Source: Rotaria sordida
Lineage: Eukaryota > Rotifera > Eurotatoria > Philodinida > Philodinidae
Direction of reading: 5' to 3'
Length of the DNA stretch: 64,000 nucleotides
NCBI GenBank assembly: GCA_905250125.1
Contig: CAJNOL010000434.1
Location: forward strand, 1-64,000
The translations under genes were made by a program, and so were the position numbers. Below are positions 1 to 10,315 of the stretch, one piece after another (the first letter of the stretch is position 1; each line of letters opens with the position of its first letter). The notes under the pieces are model-generated. The model saw only the letters and a program-made list of their open reading frames with translations. It made no database searches and had not been told where the DNA came from.

Positions 1-404
1 TTTTTTAATGAACTCATTTGTCTTCGTTGATATTGACTACATGATGAAAACCAACGATCAATTGTAGCATATGCAATAAGCCAAAAAGCAATTGTTCGTG
101 AAACAAAAACAGTAAAAGCACGAATTTTACAACTAAGACTATATGTATCTGTTAAATCCATATTCCAACCAGCTAAAATTCTTGTTGTTAAACCAAATAT
201 AATAGAAATCATATTTGCAATAGATGAAATTAAAAAAAGATAAGCACATGGATTTAAACGAAGTGTTGATTGAGATAAAACAAAACAATTAAGTATATTA
301 CCAATTGTACCAAAAAGAAATATAAATATCGAAAAATAACGATTGAACTGTTTTGAAATATACTCTAATGTTTCAATGAAATCCCTATTGGATATATTAA
401 ACAT
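1..404 (-). CDS. Rhodopsin-like GPCR, 5' part (partial)
   Basis: The minus strand reads open from an ATG at 404 to the left edge (about 134 codons) with no stop. The protein has a short N-terminus with one N-glycosylation sequon (NIS). TM1 follows, carrying the class A signature G-T-I-G-N-I-L-N. Then come a short loop with LNP, TM2, an extracellular loop, a TM2-TM3 loop cysteine (S-C-K), and TM3 ending in I-D-R-W, the equivalent of the DRY motif. The segment then runs into intracellular loop 2 (R-R-Q-M). Bdelloids carry many single-exon receptors of this kind, mostly of unknown ligand; a peptide or chemosensory ligand is a guess. An acceptor-like TTAG lies just upstream of the coding start (about 431), so an earlier non-coding or short coding exon is possible. 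TM4-TM7 lie outside the window. Confidence 0.85.
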   Translation of the reverse strand, partial: MFNISNRDFIETLEYISKQFNRYFSIFIFLFGTIGNILNCFVLSQSTLRLNPCAYLFLISSIANMISIIFGLTTRILAGWNMDLTDTYSLSCKIRAFTVFVSRTIAFWLIAYATIDRWFSSCSQYQRRQMSSLK

Positions 405-3400
405 TAAAGTAAATGAATGTTCATCAAATTCTAAAGAAAGAAAAAGAAAAGATTTTTACATAGATGGATATCTCCTTGTTTCTACAGTACAGCGATCACA
501 AAAAAGTATTTCAACATGCACATTTTATCTTCTAATTTTTGCTACTAGTAGAAATCGATAAACTTTGATCTCAATCACCAACTAATACTCCATAGAATAG
601 CAGAAAACAATGTTATAAATCTAAAATTATCGACACCCTGTGTTCTTCATGTCTCAGCTATTTTAATATGTCTTTGTTTAGTAATGCATAGTTTTCAGTT
701 AAAGTTCTTATGGGTAAATGAGTCTTTGGTAAAGTTTCGAAATCATAGTTTGAAAATACATCAAGATAGAATGTTTACATGGATCGCCTATCATACGACT
801 TGCCAATTGGTTGCAATGCCAAGGATTTGTGTCAATCTTTGACGACAAAAAAGTACCGACAGAGAGATATATATTACTTGAGAAAGGACAATGATAATGT
901 GAAAAATAATTGAATGGCAAACAAAGATTTTCAGAAACTATCTTTATCATTAACAATATTGAACAACTTATTGGTTACATTGTTATAGAGATTTTGCAAG
1001 TCTAAACTAATTCATTAGTTTATAATTTGTAAAAAATTGTTATTTTCATTAGTCACATGCATACAAAAAACTTGTGAAATTTTTCAATACGATTTTTGAG
1101 TAATACCACTTTGCAAATACATTTTGTTAAGTAACTATTCAATATTTAGCACGCTGCACACAATAATCAGTTCTATTAATTAAATCAAACAAGCAAATGA
1201 ATTATCTAAGAAAATTTTCGATCAAGTTTTATAATGTACAGTCAATATATAATCAATAAAAAGCTTTTTTTTAGACATATGAATAATAAAAATAACACTT
1301 TCTTGTGAACTACAAACTAATAGATTAATTTAGACTCTTCTATGGCAGATTAGTTGATGGTTGTAATCGAAGTTCATCGAATTCTATTAGTAGCAGAAAT
1401 TTAAAGATAAAATATGCATGTTAAAATAGCTTTTCGTTGATAATAGCACTTTTTGCGATTACTCAATGTGATATATTTTTGGCAGAGTTACTAAGTGGCG
1501 TATTTATATAATTTTCATGCTACATTACATCTAATGTTAGAACTGTAAATAGGTGTGAAAATGCTTTGTCATACCTTTCTTTTTTTTTTAGAAAATAATT
1601 GCATTATTATCATACTAACAGCGTTGATGAAGTTTTCTAGCAGAAAAAAAAACGGCAGATCTAATGGAATTTTATGTCTTTTTTTTCTACATATGATATT
1701 GCGTCTTTTAATATGATTTGTGTTTCTGAAAGAAATTTTTAATTTTCCATTTTTTATATTTAAAGTATGATTAAATCATTTATTGAGAATAGAATTCATC
1801 AACTGTGTAATTTATTATATCGAACTAGTTTACTTCAATGTTGCTCAATAGTAACACTGAAGAAAAATCTTAAATATAAAGTAACACATCAAAAAATGTA
1901 TCTTATAAAGCCTACAAACCTTGTACTTCAAAAATGTCTTGAGTATTGATCATAATGACTATTTTCGTGAACAATAAATTTTGAATTTATTCCATAAAAT
2001 ATTATCTAGAATAATCAGTACATTTGGTATTCTCTAAGTAATATATGTTGTGATTAAGCACGAGACTAGGATGAAAATAAAATGCAAAGCATTAACTGAG
2101 TTCAATAAAAAGAGATGAAACACTTGTTCTTTTTTTTTCTTTTTATTTTGCTTCGATTGCCTGATGCTAGGTATTAGTAATAGATAAGAAAAAAAAGACA
2201 ACCTCGTAGAGAGAAAGATGCTTAATGTATTCATGCGCAAAAGAATGTTAAGAAAACTACTGAAGCATTTGTCATTTAGAGTATGCAATCATCTTTCATA
2301 TTAATCAAGTCTTTTATTTATTTTATTCAATATTTTAAAGAAAAAAATAACGCTATTGATATTTTTTTCTAGTTATAATTATCTGTCGAGAATACATCGA
2401 ACATTATTCAAGCTTATAATAATATGACAGTTAGCCTTAAAAAGAATTCATATGATGAATTACAGTTCATCCCTAGTTCTGTTAGTTGTAAAGAAAGACA
2501 TATCAATTTCCTGTGTTTGATGCCTGTAATAATAATATAAAGTTCGATCACAAAACAACCACATGCTATAATTTCTTTGTCACAGTATGAATAATTATTA
2601 TTTCTCTTCATTCTTTGATCATTCATGAACAAAAAAAAATGACATTGTTCTCAATGAATTGATCTATATTTTTTATAGTCCAAAGTCAACGTTTTATTGA
2701 TTTGAATACTCGAAAACTCATTCATAATTTAATGTTTGTTTGAAATAATAATAATATTTTTTTCAAGAAATAAATTTCGATTTTAAACGAATTTAACTAA
2801 TATTTTATAAACAATATAACTAGAAAAATTTTCAAAGCGAGCAATAAGATTATAATAAATCGATAAATGTGTTTGTCAATAATTGATAATAATACAAAAT
2901 TTTCAGAGACTAAAAAATAAAATATTTAATCAAACAAATACTGTTACTAAAATCGTCATTTAATGATTCAATGAGTAATATGAATTATTCAATGGAAAAA
3001 ATTACTGATCAAAAACGGAATGTTAATGTTGAATGATAAATATTTGAAAATTGAAGATTATATTAGATTACAGTTTTAACTTAATGGTTGTTATACGATA
3101 GTTAGAGGATTACAGGGTACGACAGTTTTGCAATCTGTAACCTGCACGACTTTAATAGTAGTGTATTGATATTATAATCTTCAAGACAAGTATAATTTCA
3201 TAGAACACTAGTAATCATTGTATAGCAACAGTAGACTAATAATACCTGTAGTGTTGTAACCAGCTGAGAATTTTTGAACTGGTTCGGTCCGGCCGATTCA
3301 AAAAATCTTTTAGATCTGTGAAAACCGGTAAAAAAAAAGATTAATTTTTTTTTTCGCACTCAGGTTTTTACAAATCTCCAGGGAGAAAAACCATGTTATA

Positions 3401-3626
3401 GTCATTTATATCTGTTAGATTTCTAAACGATGAATATGTGATATTTCTGTATATAGCGTAACAAAAGAATCGAGTCATTTACCCATCAATTGATTGCTAA
3501 ATTTCAAATCTTGAAATTTCTCATTCAAACTTTTCAAACAAGCTTAATATTTCTCTACAAACGACGATTCAAATCTAAATTTCATCTTTATCAAAACATA
3601 TGTTATAATAAGTTTAGCTCAAGTAA
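405..3626. other. Intergenic, AT-rich
   Basis: About 3.2 kb with no convincing coding frame on either strand. The open frames here are short and have no domain-like pattern. Homopolymer A/T runs are frequent. A slightly GC-richer patch at about 3262-3330 contains GGTTCGGTCCGGCC and could be an old transposon scrap. Confidence 0.5.
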
Positions 3627-4340
3627 AACAGTTTTGATTGTACCTTCTGGAAAATTAAATGCACTTCAATTAGACTGGTCGGTCCAATCATTTCAATCGA
3701 ATCAGTTACAACTCTACCTTACGATGACATTGACATTTTCAAGATCGAAATACGAACTCGGCATATTGACAGAAAGAAGCAAAAAGTCTTTTCAATCCTA
3801 TACAGTTTTAAATATTGCTTTATTTAATATCAAATGCATTGTCTAGTAAAACAATGGAATCAGTTTTAAATTCTGACGTTGAACGATGTTCTTTTTTGTT
3901 TGGTAATAACGATCAATAATACTATAAAATCAGTTGACGAAGTCATGAATTTCGTACTCAAATATAAGCATAGCTTAACTATCTTCGGCTAATTTTTATC
4001 GTTATGATCGACTATTTTTCTCTCGATTGGATTGTGATTTGATGACGAAAGAAAATGATCGGTCTTGTATAAAAATGTCTTCTTTAAAAGTAATTAGTCC
4101 ATTACCAACTCTATTGGTGATGAAGTCTATTGCTTACAAAGTATGGGTGGGTTTTACGAACTTCATCATCAGTTAAGAAATTATCCTCCCATGGAACTTT
4201 CGACATCTCTATTCGATGGTATTTATTCAGCCAAAAATTGATCCCATTAGCTTATATACTGAGTGTATGGGGATGTTATTTAGGACCAACTAATGATTTG
4301 TATAATACTCTATGCCATTACAAAATTGATCGATAATATT
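3627..4340 (+). pseudogene. Decayed coding remnant, family unknown
   Basis: A coherent 66-codon frame at 3627-3827 has a protein-like composition (F-W-K-I-K-C-T, then G-P-I-I-S-I-E, then Y-D-D-I-D-I-F-K-I-E-I-R-T-R-H). It opens directly after a TAA and ends at a TAA. Further protein-like pieces follow at 3870-4000 and about 4140-4230 (M-G-G-F-Y-E-L-H-H-Q-L-R-N-Y-P-P) but in shifted frames with stops. This looks like an old gene broken by frameshifts and stops. I do not recognise the family. Confidence 0.3.
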
Positions 4341-4536
4341 TTCAGAGGAGATTGAAATACAGAAGAGGGGACTATGTATGATTAAATTCTCAGCTTGATT
4401 CATTCAGATTTCATTAGACCATGCATCCTCTGTTTTATCTTCTGTACTGGTACTTAATTGAGTTTCCAGGAATATCCGTAGAAGATATCATATGTAATAA
4501 ATGTAATAAAATAAACGTATATTATTATCATTAATA

Positions 4537-5330
4537 TTGACGGATCAACTGAGCGAACGAATTGATCTTCTTAAATGGAATACCATTTGTTTTTACTTCA
4601 TGCAAATCCAATTGAACAAAGTTATATTTCACTTACTACTTTCGAGTGAAATTACATCAAATATTGTGTGTACAAATTGTTTTACTGATGTTTTTTTGCA
4701 TGTAGAATATTTGAAATGATAAGTTCTATTTACTTGAACTGATCAAACACGTGCAAATAGATGATTTGTTAATTGTTGATGACATAATAGTAAAACTCAT
4801 ACTGATAAAGATGAAAGAATAAATGTTTTCTTGCCCTTCAATAAATATGTTGCAAGATGATAGACACAAGTGTTGTCTCTTTCGAATAAAAGAAAATAAA
4901 ATTTATCATTATTCTTGTCTTTTCATTCAAAACGACAATCACATTTACTACAAGAATAAAATTATTCAAAATTGTTCATTACAAGCTAATTCAGCGAGTT
5001 GTATTATCGAAATACTATAGTAACGAGATCTGGATAATACAAAACCAGCATTAATTGATCACAAACTTCAAGTCGATATTAGTTTTAAAAATCAAGAATC
5101 AATATCAATTTGAAAAAAAAAACTTATTTGATACGTATGTATCACAAATCAATGCAATAGTTTAAGTCAATTGAAACGTTTATTAAATTCATTAACAATG
5201 AATGATAGTCTTTATCAACTTGCAAATCTTTTCTATCCAATTATTAAATCACTCCAAGACCAATGGTGTTATCGGTGGTTCAAAAGTTATTTTTGAACCA
5301 TTTATTGCTACAATGCTAATTAATTCTTGT
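4537..5330 (+). pseudogene. Decayed relatives of the cysteine-rich protein at 6309
   Basis: Two broken pieces of the family represented by the intact gene at 6309-7151. The first (about 4537-4790) retains the end of the second module: a C-T-N-C pair and T-D-Q-T-R, matching C-A-T-C and T-D-R-T-R in the intact protein. The second (about 4823-5330) retains N-C-S-L-Q-A-N-S-A-S-C matching N-C-T-L-Q-T-T-E-D-N-C. After frame changes and stops it retains C-N-S-L-S-Q-L-K-R-L-L-N-S-L-T-M-N-D and then Q-W-C-Y-R-W-F. DNA identity is highest over the KRLLNSLT segment (about 5170-5215 versus 6670-6710). There are several in-frame stops, so this is not expressible as one protein. Confidence 0.6.
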
Positions 5331-5348
5331 ACATGATGGATATTACAA

Positions 5349-5972
5349 AGGTCTCAATGAGTTGAACCGAGTCCAGTCTATGAACCGAAACTTTTTGGAT
5401 AGAAAATTATGGGCTGGACTGAGCTGATTCGATATTGTGATGGGCGTCCACAAGTAGAATCTTGAATAAAATATAAATTTTTCAAAATATGTTGTGTATT
5501 TTCACTAAATTTTTTTCCGAAAATTCTATATAACTCTTTCATTAGCTAAAATTGTCATCACCTTAAAAAAATTTCTATATATTCAACAAAATATTCTTGT
5601 TTAGCTCTTCTCATTTATCATCAATTACTTTTTCTCATTCTAATTCTATTCCTACTGAACCTTCTCAATCATCAATTTTTCTTAAGACTATTTCTTCAAC
5701 CACTCATACTGGTTCATCATCACATACAAGACAGTATACATCCGAAAGAATCAAATTTCTTTTGAAACAACAATCAACAACATATGTTGTTATTAAAAAT
5801 GAAAACAGAAACACATCTTTGTGGTGGAAAGTTTTTGGTTTTCCAACTAAAAAATCAGAAAATACTGGTGAATTATGGATGGACCATTTTTTAAATAAAA
5901 AATCCATGGGCTTGGCTGGGTGGATAACTCATGGACTAAATTTCTTCGATCCAGCTTGATCTATTGAGACCT
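5349..5972. mobile_element. Possible small hAT-like element or remnant with BED-like fragment
   Basis: A 10-bp inverted match (AGGTCTCAAT at 5349-5358, its complement at 5963-5972) brackets about 620 bp. Inside, on the plus strand, 5597-5959 is open after an acceptor-like TTTAG. It encodes a Ser/Thr-rich stretch followed by S-L-W-W-K-V-F-G-F-P, which resembles the W-x-x-F-G-x-P start of BED-type zinc-finger segments in rotifer hAT-like proteins. The zinc-binding Cys/His residues that should follow are missing, and the frame ends within 45 codons. No matching 8-bp target duplication is visible. The family assignment is weak. Confidence 0.35.
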
Positions 5973-6308
5973 CTGGTACATTAGCTGGAGTGATTAACCA
6001 AACAAGAAGAGAATTACAGTCCTTGCAAAAAGTTTTGGAATAATCAAGAATTATAGTCCACTAAATCATTTTCATACTATTAAAGCCTATTGATTTTCTA
6101 ATTAAATTATGACAAAAACAAAAGAGAACGATAATGAAAACAAAATATTTTTTACGAATGATAACGAAAAAAAGAAAAAGAAATAAAAAAAAATTAAACA
6201 TTTGTGTTAAAGACTTGCTTATCTTTTTTTATATTATATATATATCTTGAATGTTGCTATCTGATATCATATATATGCTTGCCTATACTCATCAATCTTA
6301 ATAAAAAC

Positions 6309-7151
6309 ATGCTATTCTATTTATTCGTAATGTTTGAACTTATACGTTCAGTTTCATGTGATATAACTTGCTCTGTCTGTCCAATTGATGCCAATAGTTT
6401 TGATTATTTCATTACAACCGATCGTTTACCAGATAGACTTAATAATTGTACATTACAAACGACTGAAGATAATTGTTTTATTGATGTTATATGGCATCGA
6501 AAACCAGACAAAACTGAAATAACATTGAGTGCTAGAGATAATGAACAATCGATATACAATGAACACAATCTTTATACTGTTGTTAATTTGGAAAATAAAA
6601 ATTCTAATTTCATATGGACTAGATCGATATCATACACATGTTCTACTCATAACTGTAATAGTTTCATTGTATTAAAACGTTTATTAAATTCGTTAACATT
6701 GAATGATTATTTTCATGAACTTGAATATCTTCTAAAACGAGAAGAACCATTTGATGGTAATTGGTGTTGGTTTAAAGGAAATACAACTTCATTAGAATGT
6801 GCAGTTTCAATACCATCAAAATCTTGTAAAGGATGTTTTTTTCAAGGAATAAGTCGTGGTAATGCAACAGAAATCTGTGCAACCTGTTTGCAAGATGATA
6901 TCGGTGAAACAGCCTTATCACATGAAGTAGATTTCAATATGACTGATCGAACACGTATTGATCATTGGATACTTGAATGTAAATCAAGAAATTGTAATAT
7001 AGAAAATAATGGTTATCTTATTCGTCAAAAGAGTATATCAAATTTTGATTTTATCAAATTTTTAGATAATACTAATAATTCAAATATTTTGTCATCTATT
7101 AAAAAAATTTTGTTGTTTTTTATTGTTTTTCTCATCAAATTTCTTAATTAA
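6309..7151 (+). CDS. Secreted cysteine-rich two-module protein, probably GPI-anchored
   Basis: Single-exon gene of 280 aa if started at the ATG at 6309. That start gives a clean signal peptide (M-L-F-Y-L-F-V-M-F-E-L-I) ending near V-S-C. The upstream in-frame extension is hydrophobic and begins at a non-ATG codon, so I reject it. The mature part holds two related Cys-rich modules with C-x2-C and C-x4-C pairs (C-S-V-C-P, C-S-T-H-N-C-N, C-K-G-C, C-A-T-C, C-K-S-R-N-C-N) and several N-x-S/T sequons. The C-terminus is a spacer plus a hydrophobic tail (I-L-L-F-F-I-V-F-L-I-K-F-L-N) with nothing after it, the pattern of a GPI-attachment signal. I do not recognise the family; it resembles unnamed rotifer-specific surface proteins. 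Broken relatives lie on both sides, so it is the survivor of a local tandem family. Confidence 0.75.
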   Translation: MLFYLFVMFELIRSVSCDITCSVCPIDANSFDYFITTDRLPDRLNNCTLQTTEDNCFIDVIWHRKPDKTEITLSARDNEQSIYNEHNLYTVVNLENKNSNFIWTRSISYTCSTHNCNSFIVLKRLLNSLTLNDYFHELEYLLKREEPFDGNWCWFKGNTTSLECAVSIPSKSCKGCFFQGISRGNATEICATCLQDDIGETALSHEVDFNMTDRTRIDHWILECKSRNCNIENNGYLIRQKSISNFDFIKFLDNTNNSNILSSIKKILLFFIVFLIKFLN

Positions 7152-7884
7152 TTTTTTTTGAAAACATTTATCAAACTTTGTTTTTGATAAGTTTATATAA
7201 TTCTCTAATAGATAGATCATATAAAATGTGATGCAATATTTTTTTTAGATAGAATTTATAAAAGTTTGGTCATTAATGATATATAATTCAATTATAAGAT
7301 ACAGTATTCTTTTTAAAGCATGAATTTTTTCTATTTGTTGTATTTTAATTGATGGTTATAAGAAGCTTTCTAATGAATCTAATAAAAAAGAGAAATTTCA
7401 AATGGAAAATAGGTGCTATTCAATACATGCTTTATTACAATTGATATAGCAAGTGAATTATGTGTACACCCAAAGTAGCACAGCGACTGATTACTTCCTA
7501 TAGAAACTATTGTCAAAAAAAAACCATAGTATCTACAATCTCGTGATCGCTTCAGTGTAAAAAAAGAAACTAGAATGGAAATGATGATATATTTAGCACA
7601 CTTGATAAATCTTTATTTTTTCTCTTCAAATAAATAACAAAAAAATTTAAAATTCTTTTGCACAGAAAATCTCAGTAAAGAATCGAAAAAGAACATTATA
7701 AACATGTGCGCAGTAGAATATTTTTATCTTTTGAAACTTATATACCTTCAAACTAAATACTTGATATATTAAGCAAACAACATCATATACATATAGTATT
7801 TCAATTGTTCTATTAAGTTACATGTTATAATTGTCCTATGGAATTCCACACTTTTGATTCGATTATTACAGTTAACACTATGTC

Positions 7885-8160
7885 AAAAGATCTTATCAAC
7901 TCAAGTGCTCTATTCAATTGGTATGGATACAAAATCCAAATCAAACTCAAATAGCACTTATATGCGGTAGTGAAAGAAGAGCAGTATCCCATGAACAAAA
8001 TCTCGAAAATGATATTATATTAAAAAATAATGGTACTAAAACGTAATGAGATAATTTCAATGAACTTTCAAATCTTCTTGCAATGAATGAATATTTTAAT
8101 ATTGCATTATGTATCAAAGACGAATGTTTAGGTTTTAAAATAAAGAATGTTATGTATAAT
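7885..8160 (+). pseudogene. Decayed downstream relative of the cysteine-rich protein
   Basis: The frame 7885-8046 reads C-S-I-Q-L-V-W-I-Q-N-P-N-Q-T-Q-I, then S-H-E-Q-N-L-E-N-D-I. It aligns with C-F-I-D-V-I-W-H-R-K-P-D-K-T-E-I and Y-N-E-H-N-L-Y-T-V-V of the intact gene at 6309. It ends in tandem stops; the next piece, after a frame change (about 8050-8130), reads N-F-N-E-L-S-N-L-L-A-M-N-E-Y-F, matching the L-N-S-L-T-L-N-D-Y-F region. There is no signal peptide, second module or tail. Confidence 0.55.
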
Positions 8161-8217
8161 AAAAAAGAAAGAGTTATCTAGTATCGTACTATCTAACTAA
8201 CAAATTATATCTCTAAC

Positions 8218-8803
8218 GAGGGAACATTCCTAGGCGTCTCGCTCCGATTTCATTCGTTTATATATCATTCGATAGAAGAACTCAAGTAGGTAAAAAGTCT
8301 AAAAGGTTTCCAGTTGACAGCTTTTTCTTCGGAAGTTACGACCAGTTTTCTGATTTATCCTGCGAAAACTAACATAAAAAGAAAAATTCATAACTCCTTC
8401 AAGAAAACTCATAGAGTGTCGAAATTTGTTTTGATGGTAGTCTTAAGGATCCTCTATATACTCTGAAAGTTTCACAATTCTATCATTCTCTTTTCCCGAG
8501 TTATAGAAATGTTCTTATAACTCGGGAAAAGAGAATGATGGAATTGTGCAACTTTCAGAGTATATAGAGAACCCTTAAAATTACTATTAAAACAAATTTC
8601 AGCTCTCTATGAATTTCCTCGATGGAGTTGTGAATTTTTCTTTTTATATTAGTTTTCACTGGGAAAATCAGGAAAGTGGTCGTAACTTCCGAAGAAAAAG
8701 CCGTCGGCCGCAATCCTTGTTGGCTTTTTACCCATTCGCAGTTCCTTATCGAATGATTTATAAACGAATGAAATTGAAGCGAGGCATCCGAAAATGTTCC
8801 CTC
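8218..8803. repeat. 586-bp foldback (hairpin) element
   Basis: Almost the whole interval is a self-complementary palindrome. The left arm (8218-8506) and right arm (8515-8803) pair over their full length with scattered mismatches and a loop of only about 8 bases (GAAATGTT). The ends are perfect: GAGGGAACATT at the left and its complement at the right. No open frame of note and no clear target-site duplication are visible. This fits a non-autonomous foldback/MITE type element. If transcribed it would make a long dsRNA hairpin. Confidence 0.85.
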
Positions 8804-9277
8804 ATAAGAAAATAAATGTCTGAGTAATTTGTCGATATTTCTACCAATTCTATCACGCCATCTAAAACTTTTTCTTAGAGTGATTTATCAAAGAATTTAG
8901 TACAAAATGATATGTTCCTATTAACAATTATACCTCCTTTCATCATATCACATAAATCAATTTGTTTCACATAAAATGATGGGTAAGTTATAGTTCTAAT
9001 AGGAATGTGAAAGTGGGCTTCCGAGAAAGTGATAGTAAATATGATAACAAAAATATTTATCAAGAAAAAGAAAAGTCGTGCAATACTTCACGGTACAATT
9101 TCTTATACGAAAACCAATATATATATATATATATTATGGAAGCAAAACTAACAATAAACAAAAGTCCTTGCGAATTATTTATTTTCGTATCTAAAATTAT
9201 GATTCTTTTTCAAGAAACAAATTTATTTTAGAATATATTTTATCTTTTTTTTTCTCTTAGATTATATCTATTTATTA
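8804..9277. other. Intergenic
   Basis: No coding signal. A short (TA)n microsatellite lies at about 9118-9134. The segment includes the 3' flank of the SDR gene on the minus strand. Confidence 0.5.
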
Positions 9278-10249
9278 CTAAAGTTGTTTATGTACACCAG
9301 CAGGTATTACATTTTGACCACGTATTGTGTCCATGAGTAGATCAGTTATCCAAGTAGGAATCATAGAGAGTGGGAAAAATAGTAAACTTGATTGCCATCC
9401 TGGTCGATAACGAATACATGGTTTGGTATTAATAACAGCATGTTGAATTGCTTGTACTACTTTAACAGGATTTTCAGCAAAATGAATGAATATATTATTT
9501 GTTCGTTTGTTAATTAAATTATTAAAATATTCTTTACCCCATCGATCTTTAACATCATTTGATAATGCATCCCACATTTTACGCATTGTTTGTATATGTC
9601 CTTCGATAATAGGTGTACGCATATAACTTGGTTCAACAATGCTGACATGTAATCCCCATGGACGCATTTCACGACGTAAACAATCAGAAAATGATTCGAA
9701 AGCATATTTAGTAGCACAATAAGATGACATACTTGGTGCAACTAAATAACCAGCTACTGAACATAAATTAATTACACGTGAACCTCTTTTAGATATAAGT
9801 AATGGTAAAAATGTTTTTGTCATAGCAACATGTCCAAAAAAATTTATTTCCATCATATTTCTCATAAAATCAAGTGTAATCCAATCAATTAAACCATCTT
9901 GATCAATTCCAGCATTATTAACAAGTGCATGTAATATATTAGTTTTTTCTTTAACTATTTTATATGCAGCATCAATTTGTTTTGATTGAGTAATATCAAG
10001 ACGGAAGACAATAGCACGTGATGAAAGTTTATTTTTCAATGAAACTTGATTTTCTTCTTTATAAACACTAGCAAAAACATTGAAACCTTTTTTATCAAGT
10101 TCAATAGCTAATGTATGACCAAAACCTGTATCACATCCACTAATAAGTACATATTTACCATGTGGATCAATATTTGGTGATGGATATAAATATTGATATA
10201 ATCGATAAGTTATATACAGAATTAATAATAAGCCTATAATCAAGAACAT
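9278..10249 (-). CDS. Membrane-anchored short-chain dehydrogenase (retinol/17beta-HSD type, SDR9C-like)
   Basis: Single-exon, 323 aa from the ATG at 10249. An upstream in-frame ATG at 10315 would add 22 residues, but I prefer 10249. From there the protein opens directly with a hydrophobic anchor (F-L-I-I-G-L-L-L-I-L-Y), as in RDH16/HSD17B6/DHRS9 relatives. It contains the cofactor motif S-G-C-D-T-G-F-G, the structural N-N-A-G, catalytic Ser in L-C-S-V-A-G-Y, and the active-site pair Y-C-A-T-K. It also has the family-typical R-R-E-M-R-P-W-G and V-E-P-S-Y. The length matches the family (about 315-345 aa). The expected role is NAD(P)-dependent oxidation or reduction of retinoid or steroid-like alcohols at the ER membrane; the substrate cannot be told from sequence. 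Confidence 0.9.
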   Translation of the reverse strand: MFLIIGLLLILYITYRLYQYLYPSPNIDPHGKYVLISGCDTGFGHTLAIELDKKGFNVFASVYKEENQVSLKNKLSSRAIVFRLDITQSKQIDAAYKIVKEKTNILHALVNNAGIDQDGLIDWITLDFMRNMMEINFFGHVAMTKTFLPLLISKRGSRVINLCSVAGYLVAPSMSSYCATKYAFESFSDCLRREMRPWGLHVSIVEPSYMRTPIIEGHIQTMRKMWDALSNDVKDRWGKEYFNNLINKRTNNIFIHFAENPVKVVQAIQHAVINTKPCIRYRPGWQSSLLFFPLSMIPTWITDLLMDTIRGQNVIPAGVHKQL

Positions 10250-10315
10250 ATTTTCACGTTTGAAAATGATTCTAAAATTACAAGAATGCGTAAAAATGTT
10301 TGAAATATATTTCAT

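Noticed and set aside
708..956. 82-codon minus-strand open frame
   Set aside because: No domain, no conserved-looking segments, and composition like the surrounding noise.
6204..6308. N-terminal extension of the cysteine-rich protein
   Set aside because: It begins at GTG and would bury the obvious signal peptide that starts at 6309.
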